A stretch of 64,000 nt of DNA from Sphingopyxis sp. CCNWLW2 (GTDB taxonomy: Bacteria > Pseudomonadota > Alphaproteobacteria > Sphingomonadales > Sphingomonadaceae). This document shows, one piece after another, positions 8,434 to 17,113 of this stretch (positions within the stretch are counted from its first letter, which is position 1; each line of letters starts with the position of its first letter). The notes beneath the pieces are model-generated. The model made no database searches and had not been told where the DNA came from. It worked only from the letters and a program-made list of their open reading frames with translations. The translations under genes were made by a program, and so were the position numbers. The stretch is taken from positions 995,001-1,059,000 of the forward strand of contig NZ_JBAWKJ010000001.1 in the NCBI RefSeq assembly GCF_037095755.1, in the 5' to 3' direction.

Positions 8434-9168
8434 TCAGGCCGCGCTGCGGGTGACGACGGGTTTGCGGCGCCGGCGCAGCCAGCGGAAGTCGGCGCGGCTG
8501 AAACTCTTGAACAGCAGGTAGAAACCGGTCCCCGACAGCCACAGCACGCCAAAAGCCACGAAGATGATCAGCGGGTGATTGAAGCTCTTCCGGTTCACAT
8601 AGTCCATATTGTGGAGCATCCAGAAGAAATCCCAGGTCCGCCAGGTATCGCCGCGCATGACGAGAAAGCGCGCGGTGTCGAGCGCGACATAGGCGCTGCT
8701 ATTCTCGGCATCGGCGAAGTCGACACGCCACATCGCGCCTTCATGGTCGCGCGATTCGAGATTCGGCTTCGCCAGCACGCTGACCTTGCGGATCGGCGCC
8801 TCGTTCATCATTGCGGCGACATCGCGCGCCATTTGCTCGTCGACATGAACAAGCGCGCCGCTCGTCGCGTCGACCAGACGAACGCCCTTGGCCGAACGAA
8901 GCTCGTAGACCGGCCGGGCGCCGAGGTCGCGCAGGATCACCCCGGTCACGGGCTCGCCGCGCGGCAAGGCGGCGACGTCGAAATACGCCCCGGCCGGCAG
9001 CGGATGCGCGTGCGACATGCCGCCGTCATGGCCACCGACCTTGTCCTTGTCGAGCAGCGCCATCACCGAGCCGCTCAAGGCCCAAAGGAGGAACTGGAGG
9101 CCCAGGATGAGCCCCACCCATTTGTGAATGCGCCGGAAGAACAGCGGCGTCAGCCGGATGCGTTTCAT
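8434..9168 (-). CDS. PepSY-domain inner-membrane protein (second of pair)
   Basis: A 244-residue protein with an N-terminal helix after RRIHKWVGLILGLQFLLW and a C-terminal helix (IIFVAFGVLWLSGTGFYLLF), with a periplasmic region between them. HKW near the first helix and WMLHNMDY near the second are features of PepSY-TM proteins that often accompany TonB receptors and may act in metal reduction. ATG 9168 overlaps the TGA of the upstream gene by four bases (ATGA), so translation is probably coupled. A longer in-frame start at 9246 lies inside that gene and is rejected. The substrate cannot be told from sequence. Confidence 0.75.
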   Translation of the reverse strand: MKRIRLTPLFFRRIHKWVGLILGLQFLLWALSGSVMALLDKDKVGGHDGGMSHAHPLPAGAYFDVAALPRGEPVTGVILRDLGARPVYELRSAKGVRLVDATSGALVHVDEQMARDVAAMMNEAPIRKVSVLAKPNLESRDHEGAMWRVDFADAENSSAYVALDTARFLVMRGDTWRTWDFFWMLHNMDYVNRKSFNHPLIIFVAFGVLWLSGTGFYLLFKSFSRADFRWLRRRRKPVVTRSAA

Positions 9169-9869
9169 GCCTTGTTCCTTTTGCGACGCTTGAAGGACCA
9201 GATCAGCAGCCAGGCGCCCGTCAGCGCCATGGCAAAGGCGCTCCATGTCGCGACGCGAAGCAGCGGATTGTTGACGTCGGTCCGTTCGTCATAGTCCATG
9301 ATGTGGAGCATCCAGGCGAAATCGAAGACGCGCCACAGCGCATGGCGGCGCGAAATCAGCTCGCCGGTTTGCGGCGAGAGATAGAGCGTCGGACGATTCC
9401 AGCCCTCGAACTCGACCTGCCAATAAGGCGGCTTTCGCGACTGCATTTCCTGCGGTGCCGTAGTGAGCAAACGCACCGACACGATCCGCCCGTCGCCGGT
9501 GTAGATGCGCCGCGCCTGCGCCCGAACCTGGGACTCGGTCAGCGCAGGCAGCGGCGCGCCCGAGCGGGCATCGTAGAGGCGCGCGCCTTCGGGTGTCTCG
9601 GCGCGCCAGACGGGCCGGTCGAAGAAGCGCTGCAGCCGGAGCTCGGATGCGCCGGGCGCCGCCGCGACGATGCGCGCGGGCGGTGCAAGGCCGGCAAGGT
9701 CGAACGGTTCGGCAACCGGCGCCCGCACGAGATTGTCGCCGTGGATGATGTCGATATGGACAACCACCATATAGAGGCCGGTCAGCGTCCAGAGCAGTGC
9801 CTGGACGCCGACGACCAGCGCCAGCCATTTATGCGTTCGCCGAACAAGCAGCGGCCAACGGATCGCCAT
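9165..9869 (-). CDS. PepSY-domain inner-membrane protein (first of pair)
   Basis: A 234-residue paralogue of its downstream neighbour with the same plan: RRTHKWLALVVGVQALLW near the N-terminus, a soluble periplasmic middle, then WMLHIMDYDERTDVNNP and a final helix ending in basic residues (KRRKRNKA). Two consecutive PepSY genes suggest a heterodimer. It lies 11 bases after the TonB receptor in the same operon. In other bacteria such proteins are linked to ferric or other siderophore-type metal reduction; here that is inference. Confidence 0.75.
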   Translation of the reverse strand: MAIRWPLLVRRTHKWLALVVGVQALLWTLTGLYMVVVHIDIIHGDNLVRAPVAEPFDLAGLAPPARIVAAAPGASELRLQRFFDRPVWRAETPEGARLYDARSGAPLPALTESQVRAQARRIYTGDGRIVSVRLLTTAPQEMQSRKPPYWQVEFEGWNRPTLYLSPQTGELISRRHALWRVFDFAWMLHIMDYDERTDVNNPLLRVATWSAFAMALTGAWLLIWSFKRRKRNKA

Positions 9870-9880
9870 TTCCCCTGCCC

Positions 9881-12583
9881 TCAGAATGCCGTGCGGAAAC
9901 CGACGTAGAAACGCCGTCCGAGCAGATCATAGGTCATCGTGTCGGTGTTCGCATCGGTGAAGCTCTGGATATAGGGCGCCTTGCGATCGAAGAGATTGTC
10001 GACCCCCAGCTGGAAGCGGGTTTTTTCGTCGATCTCGAACGCGACCTGAAGATTATGGTAGAAGACATTGGGCGTGCTGTAGCCGATCTCGCCGGGCGCC
10101 GCATTGAAGTCGGTCGCCTTGCCGACCCACTGGGTCGACCAGGTCGCGCTGATACCGTCCTTTTCGGCGGTCAGCACGCCATAGCCGCGCCATTTCGAAT
10201 AGCCGCCATTACCGCCCCCGATGAAGCCGTCGAAATCGATCGGCGCGCCGCCGGGGAAAGGCAGAACGACATATTTGTTGAGGTAGGTCAGGTTGACGTC
10301 GAGCGAGATGTTCACGCTGCCGATGCCGCCCGCGTAAACGAGACCGAGATCGAGCCCGTTCATTTCCTCGCGTCCGGTGTTGATCGGCTGCGCCGAGAGG
10401 AAAGTGACTTCGCCGGTGAGCGGGCTGCGCGTGAAATCGTCGCAGAAGGGATGCGACAGGTTCGTGCTGGCGTAGCAGATGGCGAGCTTGGTCGATCCGG
10501 GGATCGCGCGGATCGCGTCCTTGATCGTGATGTCGAACCAGTCGGCGGTGAGCGACAGGCCGGGGATCAGCCCCTTGGGCGAAACGACCGTCCCGACCGT
10601 CCAGGTGGTCGAGCTTTCGGGCTGCAAATTCTCGTTGCCACCGACCGTCGTCAAAATCGTGGTGCCGAGCTGGACATAGTTCGCAGGGACTCCCGACGCC
10701 CGGCAGTTGGCGATCAGCCCGGCATTGCCGCTGGTCGAATAGCGCGAGCACGGATCGGTCGTGGTCAGATTGCCCTCGGACACGCCGCCGAACAATTCGG
10801 GGACATTCGGAATGCGAAAACCGGTGCCATAGGTGCCGCGCAGGCGGAAGCTGTCGCTGATGACCCAGTCGAGGCTTCCCTTGTAGTTCCAGTCGCTGCC
10901 AAACAAATCATAGTTCGAATAGCGGACCGCGCCGCCCGCCGTCAGCGCCTGAAAGAAAGGCGTATCGGCCAGGATCGGCACCGACAGCTCGAGATAGGCT
11001 TCCTTGGCGGTGCTGGTTCCCGAAATCGGGCTCTGCTGGTTGGTGTTGGCGATACCGAGCACGGTCAGCGGATCGGGATCGCGCCAGCCCTTTTCCTTGC
11101 GATAGACGACGCCCGCCGCGAACGAGACGGGCCCCGCAGGCAGCTTGAACAGATCGCCGTTGAGGTCGGCGGTGACCGTCGCCAGCTCATTCCCGCCGCG
11201 ATCGCGCGATGTGAAGAGGATATAGTCGAGAACCTGCGGGGTCAGGTCGCCGAAGCCAAGATAGTCGGCGCAGGGGATCGTCGCACCGGCAGCGAGGCTG
11301 CACTTGGTCGTGTCGATCGTGTTGCGGACACGCTCCAGATTGGCGACGTTGGTCGACCCGTCGACCGCGGTGTTGCGGCCGAACGCGCCCGCGACTTCCC
11401 ACCCCCAATTGTTCGAGAGCTTGCCGCGCAGGCCGAACGTGCCCTGCCAGGTATCGGTTTCCTGAAAAAACTGGCGCGGCCCCGGTTCGGCGAGGCGGCG
11501 CTGGATCAGGACGATATTTTGCCCCGTCGGGTTGGTCGGATTGCTCGCCGCGATCGAAAGATTTCGCAGCGTACCGGGCGTCGCGATCTGGTTCGATTTG
11601 CGGAACGTATAGAGGAATTCGCCAAACGCCTCGATATTGTCGGTGATGTCATAGTCGGCGAAAAAGGCGGTGCTGACGCGCTCGACGGGGCTGACCGCGT
11701 TCAGGAACGGGTTCGAATTGAAATTATGCTTCGCCGCGCTATACGGCTCGAAGAAATTGCCGTTGCCGCCCAGCACCTGATTGAAGTTGATCTGCTGACC
11801 GTTCGGCAGCACCGCGCGGCCGCCGATGGTCGACGCGCTGTTGACGCAGCTCAGCGCGCCGGGCGTGGTTTCCGCCAGCGAGCAGGGCGCGCGGCTCGCC
11901 ATGTTGACCGCCTTGGTCTTCTGATAGGTGACCGCCGCCATGAAGCCGCCGCGATCATTGCGAACACCCCACAGCAGGTCGGCGGTGAAGTCCGACCCGT
12001 CGCCCTTTTCGGTAAGCCCCTGACGAACGCTGAGGCCAAGACCTTCATAGTCGGTGCGGGTCACGAGGTTGACGACGCCCGCCATCGCGTCGGCGCCGTA
12101 GATCGCCGAAGCCCCGTCCTTGAGGACGTCGGTGCGCGCGAGCGCCGCGACGGGGATCATGTTGAGGTCGGGCGACGAGTTCGCCCCGGTGCCACCCGCG
12201 ACGAGACGGCGACCGTTGAGCAGGACGAGCGTGCGCTTGATGCCGAGGCCGCGGAGGTTCACCTGTGCGGTGCCATAGCCGTTGTTCGCCCAATAGGCCG
12301 AGGTCTGGTTGCCCGCGAAGCCCGCATTGGCGGGGAGGCGCTGCAGCACGGTCTCGATATTGACGACGCCGGTATTCTCGATCTGCTCGGCGGAGACCAC
12401 CGTTGCCGGTCCAACCCCGGCGAGATCCTGGCGGCGGATGCGCGACCCGGTCACAACGATATCGCTGCCACTGGTCGCGCCCTCAGCGCCCGTCTCGGGT
12501 GCCGACTCGGCTTGCGCGAATGCTGGCGCGGAAATGCCCGCACAAACCGCTGCACCGGCGAGCAAAACTGTCCTGATCTTCAT
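9881..12583 (-). CDS. TonB-dependent outer-membrane receptor
   Basis: A 900-residue receptor with a signal peptide ending at APAFAQA, then a DIVVTGSRIRR segment resembling the TonB-box or start-of-plug motif common in sphingomonads. The plug includes LKDGASAIYGADAMAGVVNL and the barrel ends in the aromatic YVGFRTAF. It is the lead gene of an operon with two PepSY proteins. A TGTATATACA palindrome 48-57 bp upstream and the facing HutC-like gene suggest repression by that regulator. The ligand is unknown; candidates are a metal chelate or an imidazole- or amino-acid-derived compound. Confidence 0.9.
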   Translation of the reverse strand: MKIRTVLLAGAAVCAGISAPAFAQAESAPETGAEGATSGSDIVVTGSRIRRQDLAGVGPATVVSAEQIENTGVVNIETVLQRLPANAGFAGNQTSAYWANNGYGTAQVNLRGLGIKRTLVLLNGRRLVAGGTGANSSPDLNMIPVAALARTDVLKDGASAIYGADAMAGVVNLVTRTDYEGLGLSVRQGLTEKGDGSDFTADLLWGVRNDRGGFMAAVTYQKTKAVNMASRAPCSLAETTPGALSCVNSASTIGGRAVLPNGQQINFNQVLGGNGNFFEPYSAAKHNFNSNPFLNAVSPVERVSTAFFADYDITDNIEAFGEFLYTFRKSNQIATPGTLRNLSIAASNPTNPTGQNIVLIQRRLAEPGPRQFFQETDTWQGTFGLRGKLSNNWGWEVAGAFGRNTAVDGSTNVANLERVRNTIDTTKCSLAAGATIPCADYLGFGDLTPQVLDYILFTSRDRGGNELATVTADLNGDLFKLPAGPVSFAAGVVYRKEKGWRDPDPLTVLGIANTNQQSPISGTSTAKEAYLELSVPILADTPFFQALTAGGAVRYSNYDLFGSDWNYKGSLDWVISDSFRLRGTYGTGFRIPNVPELFGGVSEGNLTTTDPCSRYSTSGNAGLIANCRASGVPANYVQLGTTILTTVGGNENLQPESSTTWTVGTVVSPKGLIPGLSLTADWFDITIKDAIRAIPGSTKLAICYASTNLSHPFCDDFTRSPLTGEVTFLSAQPINTGREEMNGLDLGLVYAGGIGSVNISLDVNLTYLNKYVVLPFPGGAPIDFDGFIGGGNGGYSKWRGYGVLTAEKDGISATWSTQWVGKATDFNAAPGEIGYSTPNVFYHNLQVAFEIDEKTRFQLGVDNLFDRKAPYIQSFTDANTDTMTYDLLGRRFYVGFRTAF

Positions 12584-13108
12584 CGCGAAACCCCCTGTTG
12601 GTTGCGTTACCCACCGCAGAGAGCATCAAATGTATATACAGGTCAATAAAAATTTACGTTGAAGATCAATATCTTAGATGGTACTCATGGGCGCGTAGTC
12701 GGTCCATATAATACGCATCCGAAGCATCTACCCCTCACGCTGAATGACATTTTTTTGAACGCGGGCGGCGATGCGTGCCGGGCGCCGGCCGGGCCGCAAA
12801 AACCCGGGACTGGCCCTCGCCGCCGAAGGCCGTCACGTCGAAGGCGTTCTTGCTCGCGTCGGGCATTTCCATCCCCGGCGAATCGCGCGGGATGCCGGGG
12901 AACGGCGAGTCCTTTCATCGCTTTCGGTCGTTCGCGAAGGAGCGGCGGCGGGAGATCCCACCGCCTTTGGCCGGGCCCGGCCGGGCCTGCGCCGGGTCGG
13001 GCGACGATCACCAGCTAGATAGCGGCGTCGCCTGCGAAAGCCTGGAGCGCAAGGCGGCGACAGGCGTGCACACGATGTGCCTCCTCCTGATGCGCCGCCC
13101 GCCGCGGC
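12584..13108. other. Long intergenic region with receptor promoter and an unexplained coding-like patch
   Basis: These 525 bp lie between copB (ending at 13109) and the TonB receptor start. The first 100 bases hold the receptor promoter and operator. The part from about 12740 to 13010 is GC-rich. On the minus strand at 12735-12872 it has a 45-codon frame whose first half has GC-rich third positions like a real gene, reading PDASKNAFDVTAFGGEGQ. It has no convincing ribosome binding site or known relative. It could be a small gene, a degraded gene end, or a dispersed intergenic repeat. Confidence 0.4.
12631..12640. promoter_or_regulatory. TGTATATACA operator of the TonB receptor operon
   Basis: A perfect 10-bp palindrome 48-57 bp upstream of the receptor start. 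On the minus strand it directly follows TTGACC, a good -35-like hexamer, so a bound repressor would cover the promoter. It matches the known HutC consensus core and the site in front of the HutC-like gene at 7606. Confidence 0.6.
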
Positions 13109-14206
13109 TCAGAACCAGGCGCGTATCCCCATGACGAAGCTGACCCCGCTCGCATCCTCGCCCGCCGCGCGGGCAAAGCGCGCGGTATCGCCCACCTTGC
13201 GCGCCCATTCGACACCGACATAGGGCGCAAACTCCCTGACGATTTCGTACCGCAGGCGAAGCCCGAGCTCGACGTCGGACAAGCCGGAGCCCGTTCCGGT
13301 TTCGGGCACATCCTGCGCCGAGAAATTGAGTTCGGCCATCGGCTGGAGGATCAGTTTCTGGGTGATGCGCTGGTCGTAATAACCCTCGAGGCGGCCGAGC
13401 AGGTCGCCCTTGTTCGAGAGGAACAACGCGCCCTCGACTTCGAACCAATAGGGCGACAGCCCCTCGAAGCCGATTGTCGCATAGGTTCGGTCGGGGCCGG
13501 GGCCCAGATCCTGCCGGATACCCGCCTGCGCGTTGAAATAGGGGCCGATCGCGCGGCTGTAGAGCGCCTGAATTTCGGCGCCCTCGATGCCTTCGCCAAA
13601 GACGCCCTCGCCTTCGCTTTTGATCGTCAGCCGGTTGATGTCGCCGCCGTACCAGGCCTCGCCAGCCCAGCGGAAACCGTCGCCGCCCTTGCGCGCCTGA
13701 TATTCGGCGAGATTGAAGCTGATAAAGGCGATGGTCTGCGCGCCATTCTCCTTCATCATCTCGTGGCGCGAATGTTCCATTTCAGCGCCCGGATAGATGC
13801 GGTCGGCATACCAGTCGGCCGGCGGGGCCGGCGCGGTGCCATCGCCCGGCGGCAAGTCCGTGCCGCTCACCGCGGTCGCCTTCTCCATCCCCGCCATGGC
13901 GGGCGAGGCCTTCGGGGTACAATGGCCCATTTTGGCATGTTCGGGCGGACAATCGGGATCGGATGACAGCATCGTCCCCTGATCCACCGCGCGCACGTCC
14001 TCAGCCTCCTTTTCGGAGACATCGGGTTCCGGTGTGCAATGGCCCATCGCCGCATGCTCGGGCGAACAGCCCGGGGACTCGGCCGATGGCTTTGCCGCCG
14101 GCGCGGGCGCCGAACCGTGCATCGAATGATCCGCCGACTGGGCCGCGGCGGGAACCGCGAAGGCGAGCGGCGCGATGCCCGAGAGGAGGAGCGCGATGCG
14201 CGTCAT
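13109..14206 (-). CDS. copB: Copper resistance outer-membrane protein CopB
   Basis: A 365-residue protein. The signal peptide ends around AVPAAAQS, and is followed by a low-complexity Met/His/Cys-rich region (residues about 25-110) holding two copies of a C-x-PEHAxMGHCTP motif. From about residue 130 comes the conserved CopB barrel (PADWYADRIYPGAEMEHSRH onward), ending in a C-terminal phenylalanine. CopB proteins sequester or pass copper at the outer membrane together with CopA. ATG 14206 overlaps the copA stop by four bases. Longer in-frame starts lie inside copA and are rejected. The metal-binding repeat is shared with CopA next door. Confidence 0.9.
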   Translation of the reverse strand: MTRIALLLSGIAPLAFAVPAAAQSADHSMHGSAPAPAAKPSAESPGCSPEHAAMGHCTPEPDVSEKEAEDVRAVDQGTMLSSDPDCPPEHAKMGHCTPKASPAMAGMEKATAVSGTDLPPGDGTAPAPPADWYADRIYPGAEMEHSRHEMMKENGAQTIAFISFNLAEYQARKGGDGFRWAGEAWYGGDINRLTIKSEGEGVFGEGIEGAEIQALYSRAIGPYFNAQAGIRQDLGPGPDRTYATIGFEGLSPYWFEVEGALFLSNKGDLLGRLEGYYDQRITQKLILQPMAELNFSAQDVPETGTGSGLSDVELGLRLRYEIVREFAPYVGVEWARKVGDTARFARAAGEDASGVSFVMGIRAWF

Positions 14207-15990
14207 TCGGCTTCTCCCTTCGGACGGACGCTCACGACGCGCATCATCCCGGCATGCATGTGGTAAAGCATATGACAATGGAACGCCCAGTCGCCGAGCG
14301 CGTCGGCGGTGAAGTCGAAGCTCGCGGTGCCGCCGGGCTGGACGAGCACCGTATGCTTGCGCGGCGAGCGATCGCCCTTGCCCGTGACCAGTTCGAAGAA
14401 ATGGCCGTGCAGGTGGATCGGGTGGCTCATCATCGAATCGTTGATGAGGTTGATCCGCACCCGCTCGCCCTCGATGAACGGGATCGGTTCGTGATGGTCG
14501 GACATTTTCACGCCGTCGAACGACCACATGAAGCGTTCCATATTGCCGGTGAGGTGGATGTCGAGCGAGCGCGAGGCGGCGCGCACGTCGGGGTTGCGTT
14601 CGAGCGCGACAAGGTCGTGATAGGTCAGCACCTTGTGCCCGACGTCCTCGAGCCCCTGCCCCGGCTCGCCCATACGGTCGACCGGCATCGGCGAGATCGA
14701 CTGGACGCTGGGGTCGCGCTTGACCTGCGGCGCGACGCTGAAGTCGCGCATGCTGTGGTTCATGCCCCCTGCACCATGCCCCATCGCCGCGTGATCGACG
14801 GCCCCGCCGTCAGCCGGCGGAGGCGTGCAATGGCCCATTGCCGCATGTTCGGGCGTGCACGACGCATCGCCGCTCGCCATCGCGCCCATGCCCATGTCCT
14901 TCATCGTCGCCAGCGGGCGTTCGCGGAGCGGCGGCACCGCGGCGGCCATGCCGGCGCGCGGCGCGAGCGTCGCGCGCGCCATGCCCGAGCGATCATTGGC
15001 TTCGGCAACGAAGGTATAGGCACGGTCCTCGACCGGGGTGACAATGACGTCATAGGTTTCGGCGACGGCAATCTGGAACTCGTCGATCTCGGTCGGCACG
15101 ACGTTGAGCCCGTCGGCCTGAACGACGGTCATCCTGAGGCCAGGGATGCGCACATTGAAGATCGTCATCGCCGACGCGTTGATGATCCGCAGCCGCACGC
15201 GCTCGCCGGGATTGAAGAGCGCGGTCCAATTATCGCGCGGACCGTGGCCGTTGACGAGGAAGCTATAGGTCGATCCATTGACGTCGGCGACATCGGTCGG
15301 GTCCATGCGCATCGCGCCCCATTCGACGCGCTCCTTCAGCGACTGGTCCTTGCCGGCCAGCAGACCGGACAGGGTCTGGCGCTGCATGTTGAAATGGCCC
15401 GGGTTGACCTTGAGCTTTCGAAAGATCGCCTCGGGCGACAGCTGGCTATGATCCGAGAGGACGACGACATGCTCGCGATCATAACCGATCGGATCGGGAC
15501 CTGCGGGATCGATGACGATCGGGCCGTAATGCCCGAGCTGTTCCTGAAGCCCCGAATGGCTGTGATACCAATAGGTCCCTGATTGCACGACCGGAAATTC
15601 ATAGACGAAGCGCGATCGCGGCTTGATCCCGGGGAAGCTGACGCCGGGCACGCCGTCCATGTGGAACGGCAGGATCAGCCCGTGCCAATGGATCGAGCTG
15701 TCCTCATCGAGGTCGTTGATGACCGTGAGGCGTGCCGTCTGTCCCTCCTTCAGGCGCACGAGCGGCGCGGGCACGGTGCCGTTGATCCCGATCGCGCGGC
15801 TGACCTTGCCGTCGATCCGCATCGTCTGACGCGCGATGCGAAGGCTGATATCGTTGCCCGACACTGTCGGCAGCGGCGCGACGATACCGGACGACACCGA
15901 CTGCGCCCAGGCCGGAAACCAGGGAGCAAGCGCGGCCACGGTTCCGCCGCCCAATGCCCCCGTCACGAAACGACGCCTGTCTATCTGCAT
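14203..15990 (-). CDS. copA: Periplasmic multicopper oxidase CopA
   Basis: A 595-residue copper-resistance oxidase. The N-terminal DRRRFVTGALGGG is a twin-arginine signal, so it is exported folded with copper bound. Three cupredoxin domains carry the copper ligands HWHG (from residue 101), WYHSHSG, HPIHLHGHFF and HCHMLYHMHAGM. A Met/His-rich insert at about residues 350-420 includes CTPEHAAMGHCTP and repeated AAMGH. The enzyme oxidises Cu(I) to Cu(II) and binds extra copper in the periplasm. It is the first structural gene after the YXH-type sigma module and is translationally coupled to copB. Confidence 0.93.
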   Translation of the reverse strand: MQIDRRRFVTGALGGGTVAALAPWFPAWAQSVSSGIVAPLPTVSGNDISLRIARQTMRIDGKVSRAIGINGTVPAPLVRLKEGQTARLTVINDLDEDSSIHWHGLILPFHMDGVPGVSFPGIKPRSRFVYEFPVVQSGTYWYHSHSGLQEQLGHYGPIVIDPAGPDPIGYDREHVVVLSDHSQLSPEAIFRKLKVNPGHFNMQRQTLSGLLAGKDQSLKERVEWGAMRMDPTDVADVNGSTYSFLVNGHGPRDNWTALFNPGERVRLRIINASAMTIFNVRIPGLRMTVVQADGLNVVPTEIDEFQIAVAETYDVIVTPVEDRAYTFVAEANDRSGMARATLAPRAGMAAAVPPLRERPLATMKDMGMGAMASGDASCTPEHAAMGHCTPPPADGGAVDHAAMGHGAGGMNHSMRDFSVAPQVKRDPSVQSISPMPVDRMGEPGQGLEDVGHKVLTYHDLVALERNPDVRAASRSLDIHLTGNMERFMWSFDGVKMSDHHEPIPFIEGERVRINLINDSMMSHPIHLHGHFFELVTGKGDRSPRKHTVLVQPGGTASFDFTADALGDWAFHCHMLYHMHAGMMRVVSVRPKGEAE

Positions 15991-16091
15991 AAAATTCCCG
16001 GATATTGCCTTGTCTCAATAGTCATACGCGGCACGCTCCCCCGCCCCTCACCCTTTCGGACGAAATTGCGTGATGAGCTGCGCTCCTGCCT

Positions 16092-16676
16092 TCAGCCTGT
16101 CTCGCGCACGGCCGTCTCGCCGAGCAGCGCCTTCAATTTCGCACGGGCACGGTAGAGCCGCATTTCGATCGTCTTCTCGCTTGTCTGGAGCAGTTCGGCG
16201 GTTTCCGCCTGGCTCAGTTCCTCGACGCCGCGAAGCACCAGAACCTCGCGCAAATTGGGTGCGAGGCGCGACATGGCGGCGCGGACACGGACGAGTTCGG
16301 CCCGGTCGGCCGCTTCGGCATCGGGCGCCGGGCCATCGCTCGCGACGTCATGGGCGCTTTCGAGCGGCAAGGCGCGCGCGAAGAAGGACCGGACCGCGCG
16401 GCGCCGCGCCCAGTCGCGGCACTTGTTGAGCGCGATCCGGGCGATCCATATCCGGAACGGCCGGTCCGCATCATAGCGGCCAAGCGCCGCAAAGCCGGCG
16501 ACAAAAGTTTCCTGCGTCAAATCCATCGCCTCGTCCGGGTCGCCGATATTGGCACGGATCAGGCGAAAGACCGGCGCCTTGTACCGTCGCAACAATTCCC
16601 GATAGACCTGTTGTTGACCGGCGCTTGCCAGCGCAGCGAGCTCGCGGTCGCTACATTGCGCAAGGTCGAGGGTCAC
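16092..16676 (-). CDS. ECF sigma factor, CnrH-like
   Basis: A 194-residue ECF sigma factor. Region 2 contains DLTQETFVAGFAALGRYDAD, and region 4 contains LREVLVLRGVEELSQAETAE and TIEMRLYRARAKLK. The length is close to CnrH of Cupriavidus. The GTG start at 16676 overlaps the stop of the sensor gene by four bases (GTGA), so the two are translated together. Long upstream extensions in frame lie inside other genes. It is followed about 100 bp later by copA. The likely role is transcription of both its own operon and copCD from the matched promoters at 17402 and 17463. Confidence 0.88.
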   Translation of the reverse strand: MTLDLAQCSDRELAALASAGQQQVYRELLRRYKAPVFRLIRANIGDPDEAMDLTQETFVAGFAALGRYDADRPFRIWIARIALNKCRDWARRRAVRSFFARALPLESAHDVASDGPAPDAEAADRAELVRVRAAMSRLAPNLREVLVLRGVEELSQAETAELLQTSEKTIEMRLYRARAKLKALLGETAVRETG

Positions 16677-17113
16677 CGCGCATCGGCGGTCAGCGCCTGG
16701 ACCACGCTCTTGTCGAACATCGCGGCCTGCTCGCGGTCGAGGACGACGCGCATCGCGAACAGATGCTGGAGCGTTTCCTTCTGCAGCTCGCCCATCACGC
16801 GGTGGGTCTCGTCGATCGCCTCGGTAACGCGCGGTCCATAGCCATGTTCGGCTTCGATCGCCTGCGCGAGCCGGATATTGGCGGCGCGCATGTCGAGTTC
16901 GAGCGCATCGCGCCGGGTCGCGAATTTCGCCTCGATCTTGTCGAGCTTCACCTTCTGCGCGGGTGAAAGCTTCAGCTCGCGATGGAGAAGCGCGTGAAGT
17001 TCGGTTTCGCTGGCACGCGGCGCCTCGACGACGAGGCGTCCGGCGAGCACGCCAGCGAGTGCCGCGACGAACGCGACCAGACCGAAGAGCAGCAAACGGC
17101 GCGACGACGTCAT
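16673..17113 (-). CDS. CnrX-like periplasmic heavy-metal sensor
   Basis: A 146-residue protein with one N-terminal membrane anchor and an all-helical periplasmic domain. It keeps the full CnrX metal site: His40 and His44 (HALLH), Glu61, His117 and Met121 (HLFAM). With an offset of two residues these match CnrX His42, His46, Glu63, His119 and Met123, as I know the family. CnrX holds the anti-sigma CnrY until Ni or Co binds. The start is ATG 17113, overlapping the TGA of the CnrY-like gene (TGATG). TTG 17116 is less likely. Here the sensor sits before copper genes, so the true signal may be Cu. Confidence 0.88.
   Translation of the reverse strand: MTSSRRLLLFGLVAFVAALAGVLAGRLVVEAPRASETELHALLHRELKLSPAQKVKLDKIEAKFATRRDALELDMRAANIRLAQAIEAEHGYGPRVTEAIDETHRVMGELQKETLQHLFAMRVVLDREQAAMFDKSVVQALTADAR

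Noticed and set aside
9797..12649. Long open plus-strand frame opposite the TonB receptor
   Set aside because: The minus-strand protein has signal peptide, plug and barrel motifs. The plus-strand frame has no domain and spans two real genes.
13015..13108. AGGAGG followed by a 20-codon GTG frame after copB on the minus strand
   Set aside because: Too short and without homologous character. The good ribosome-binding match alone is not enough.
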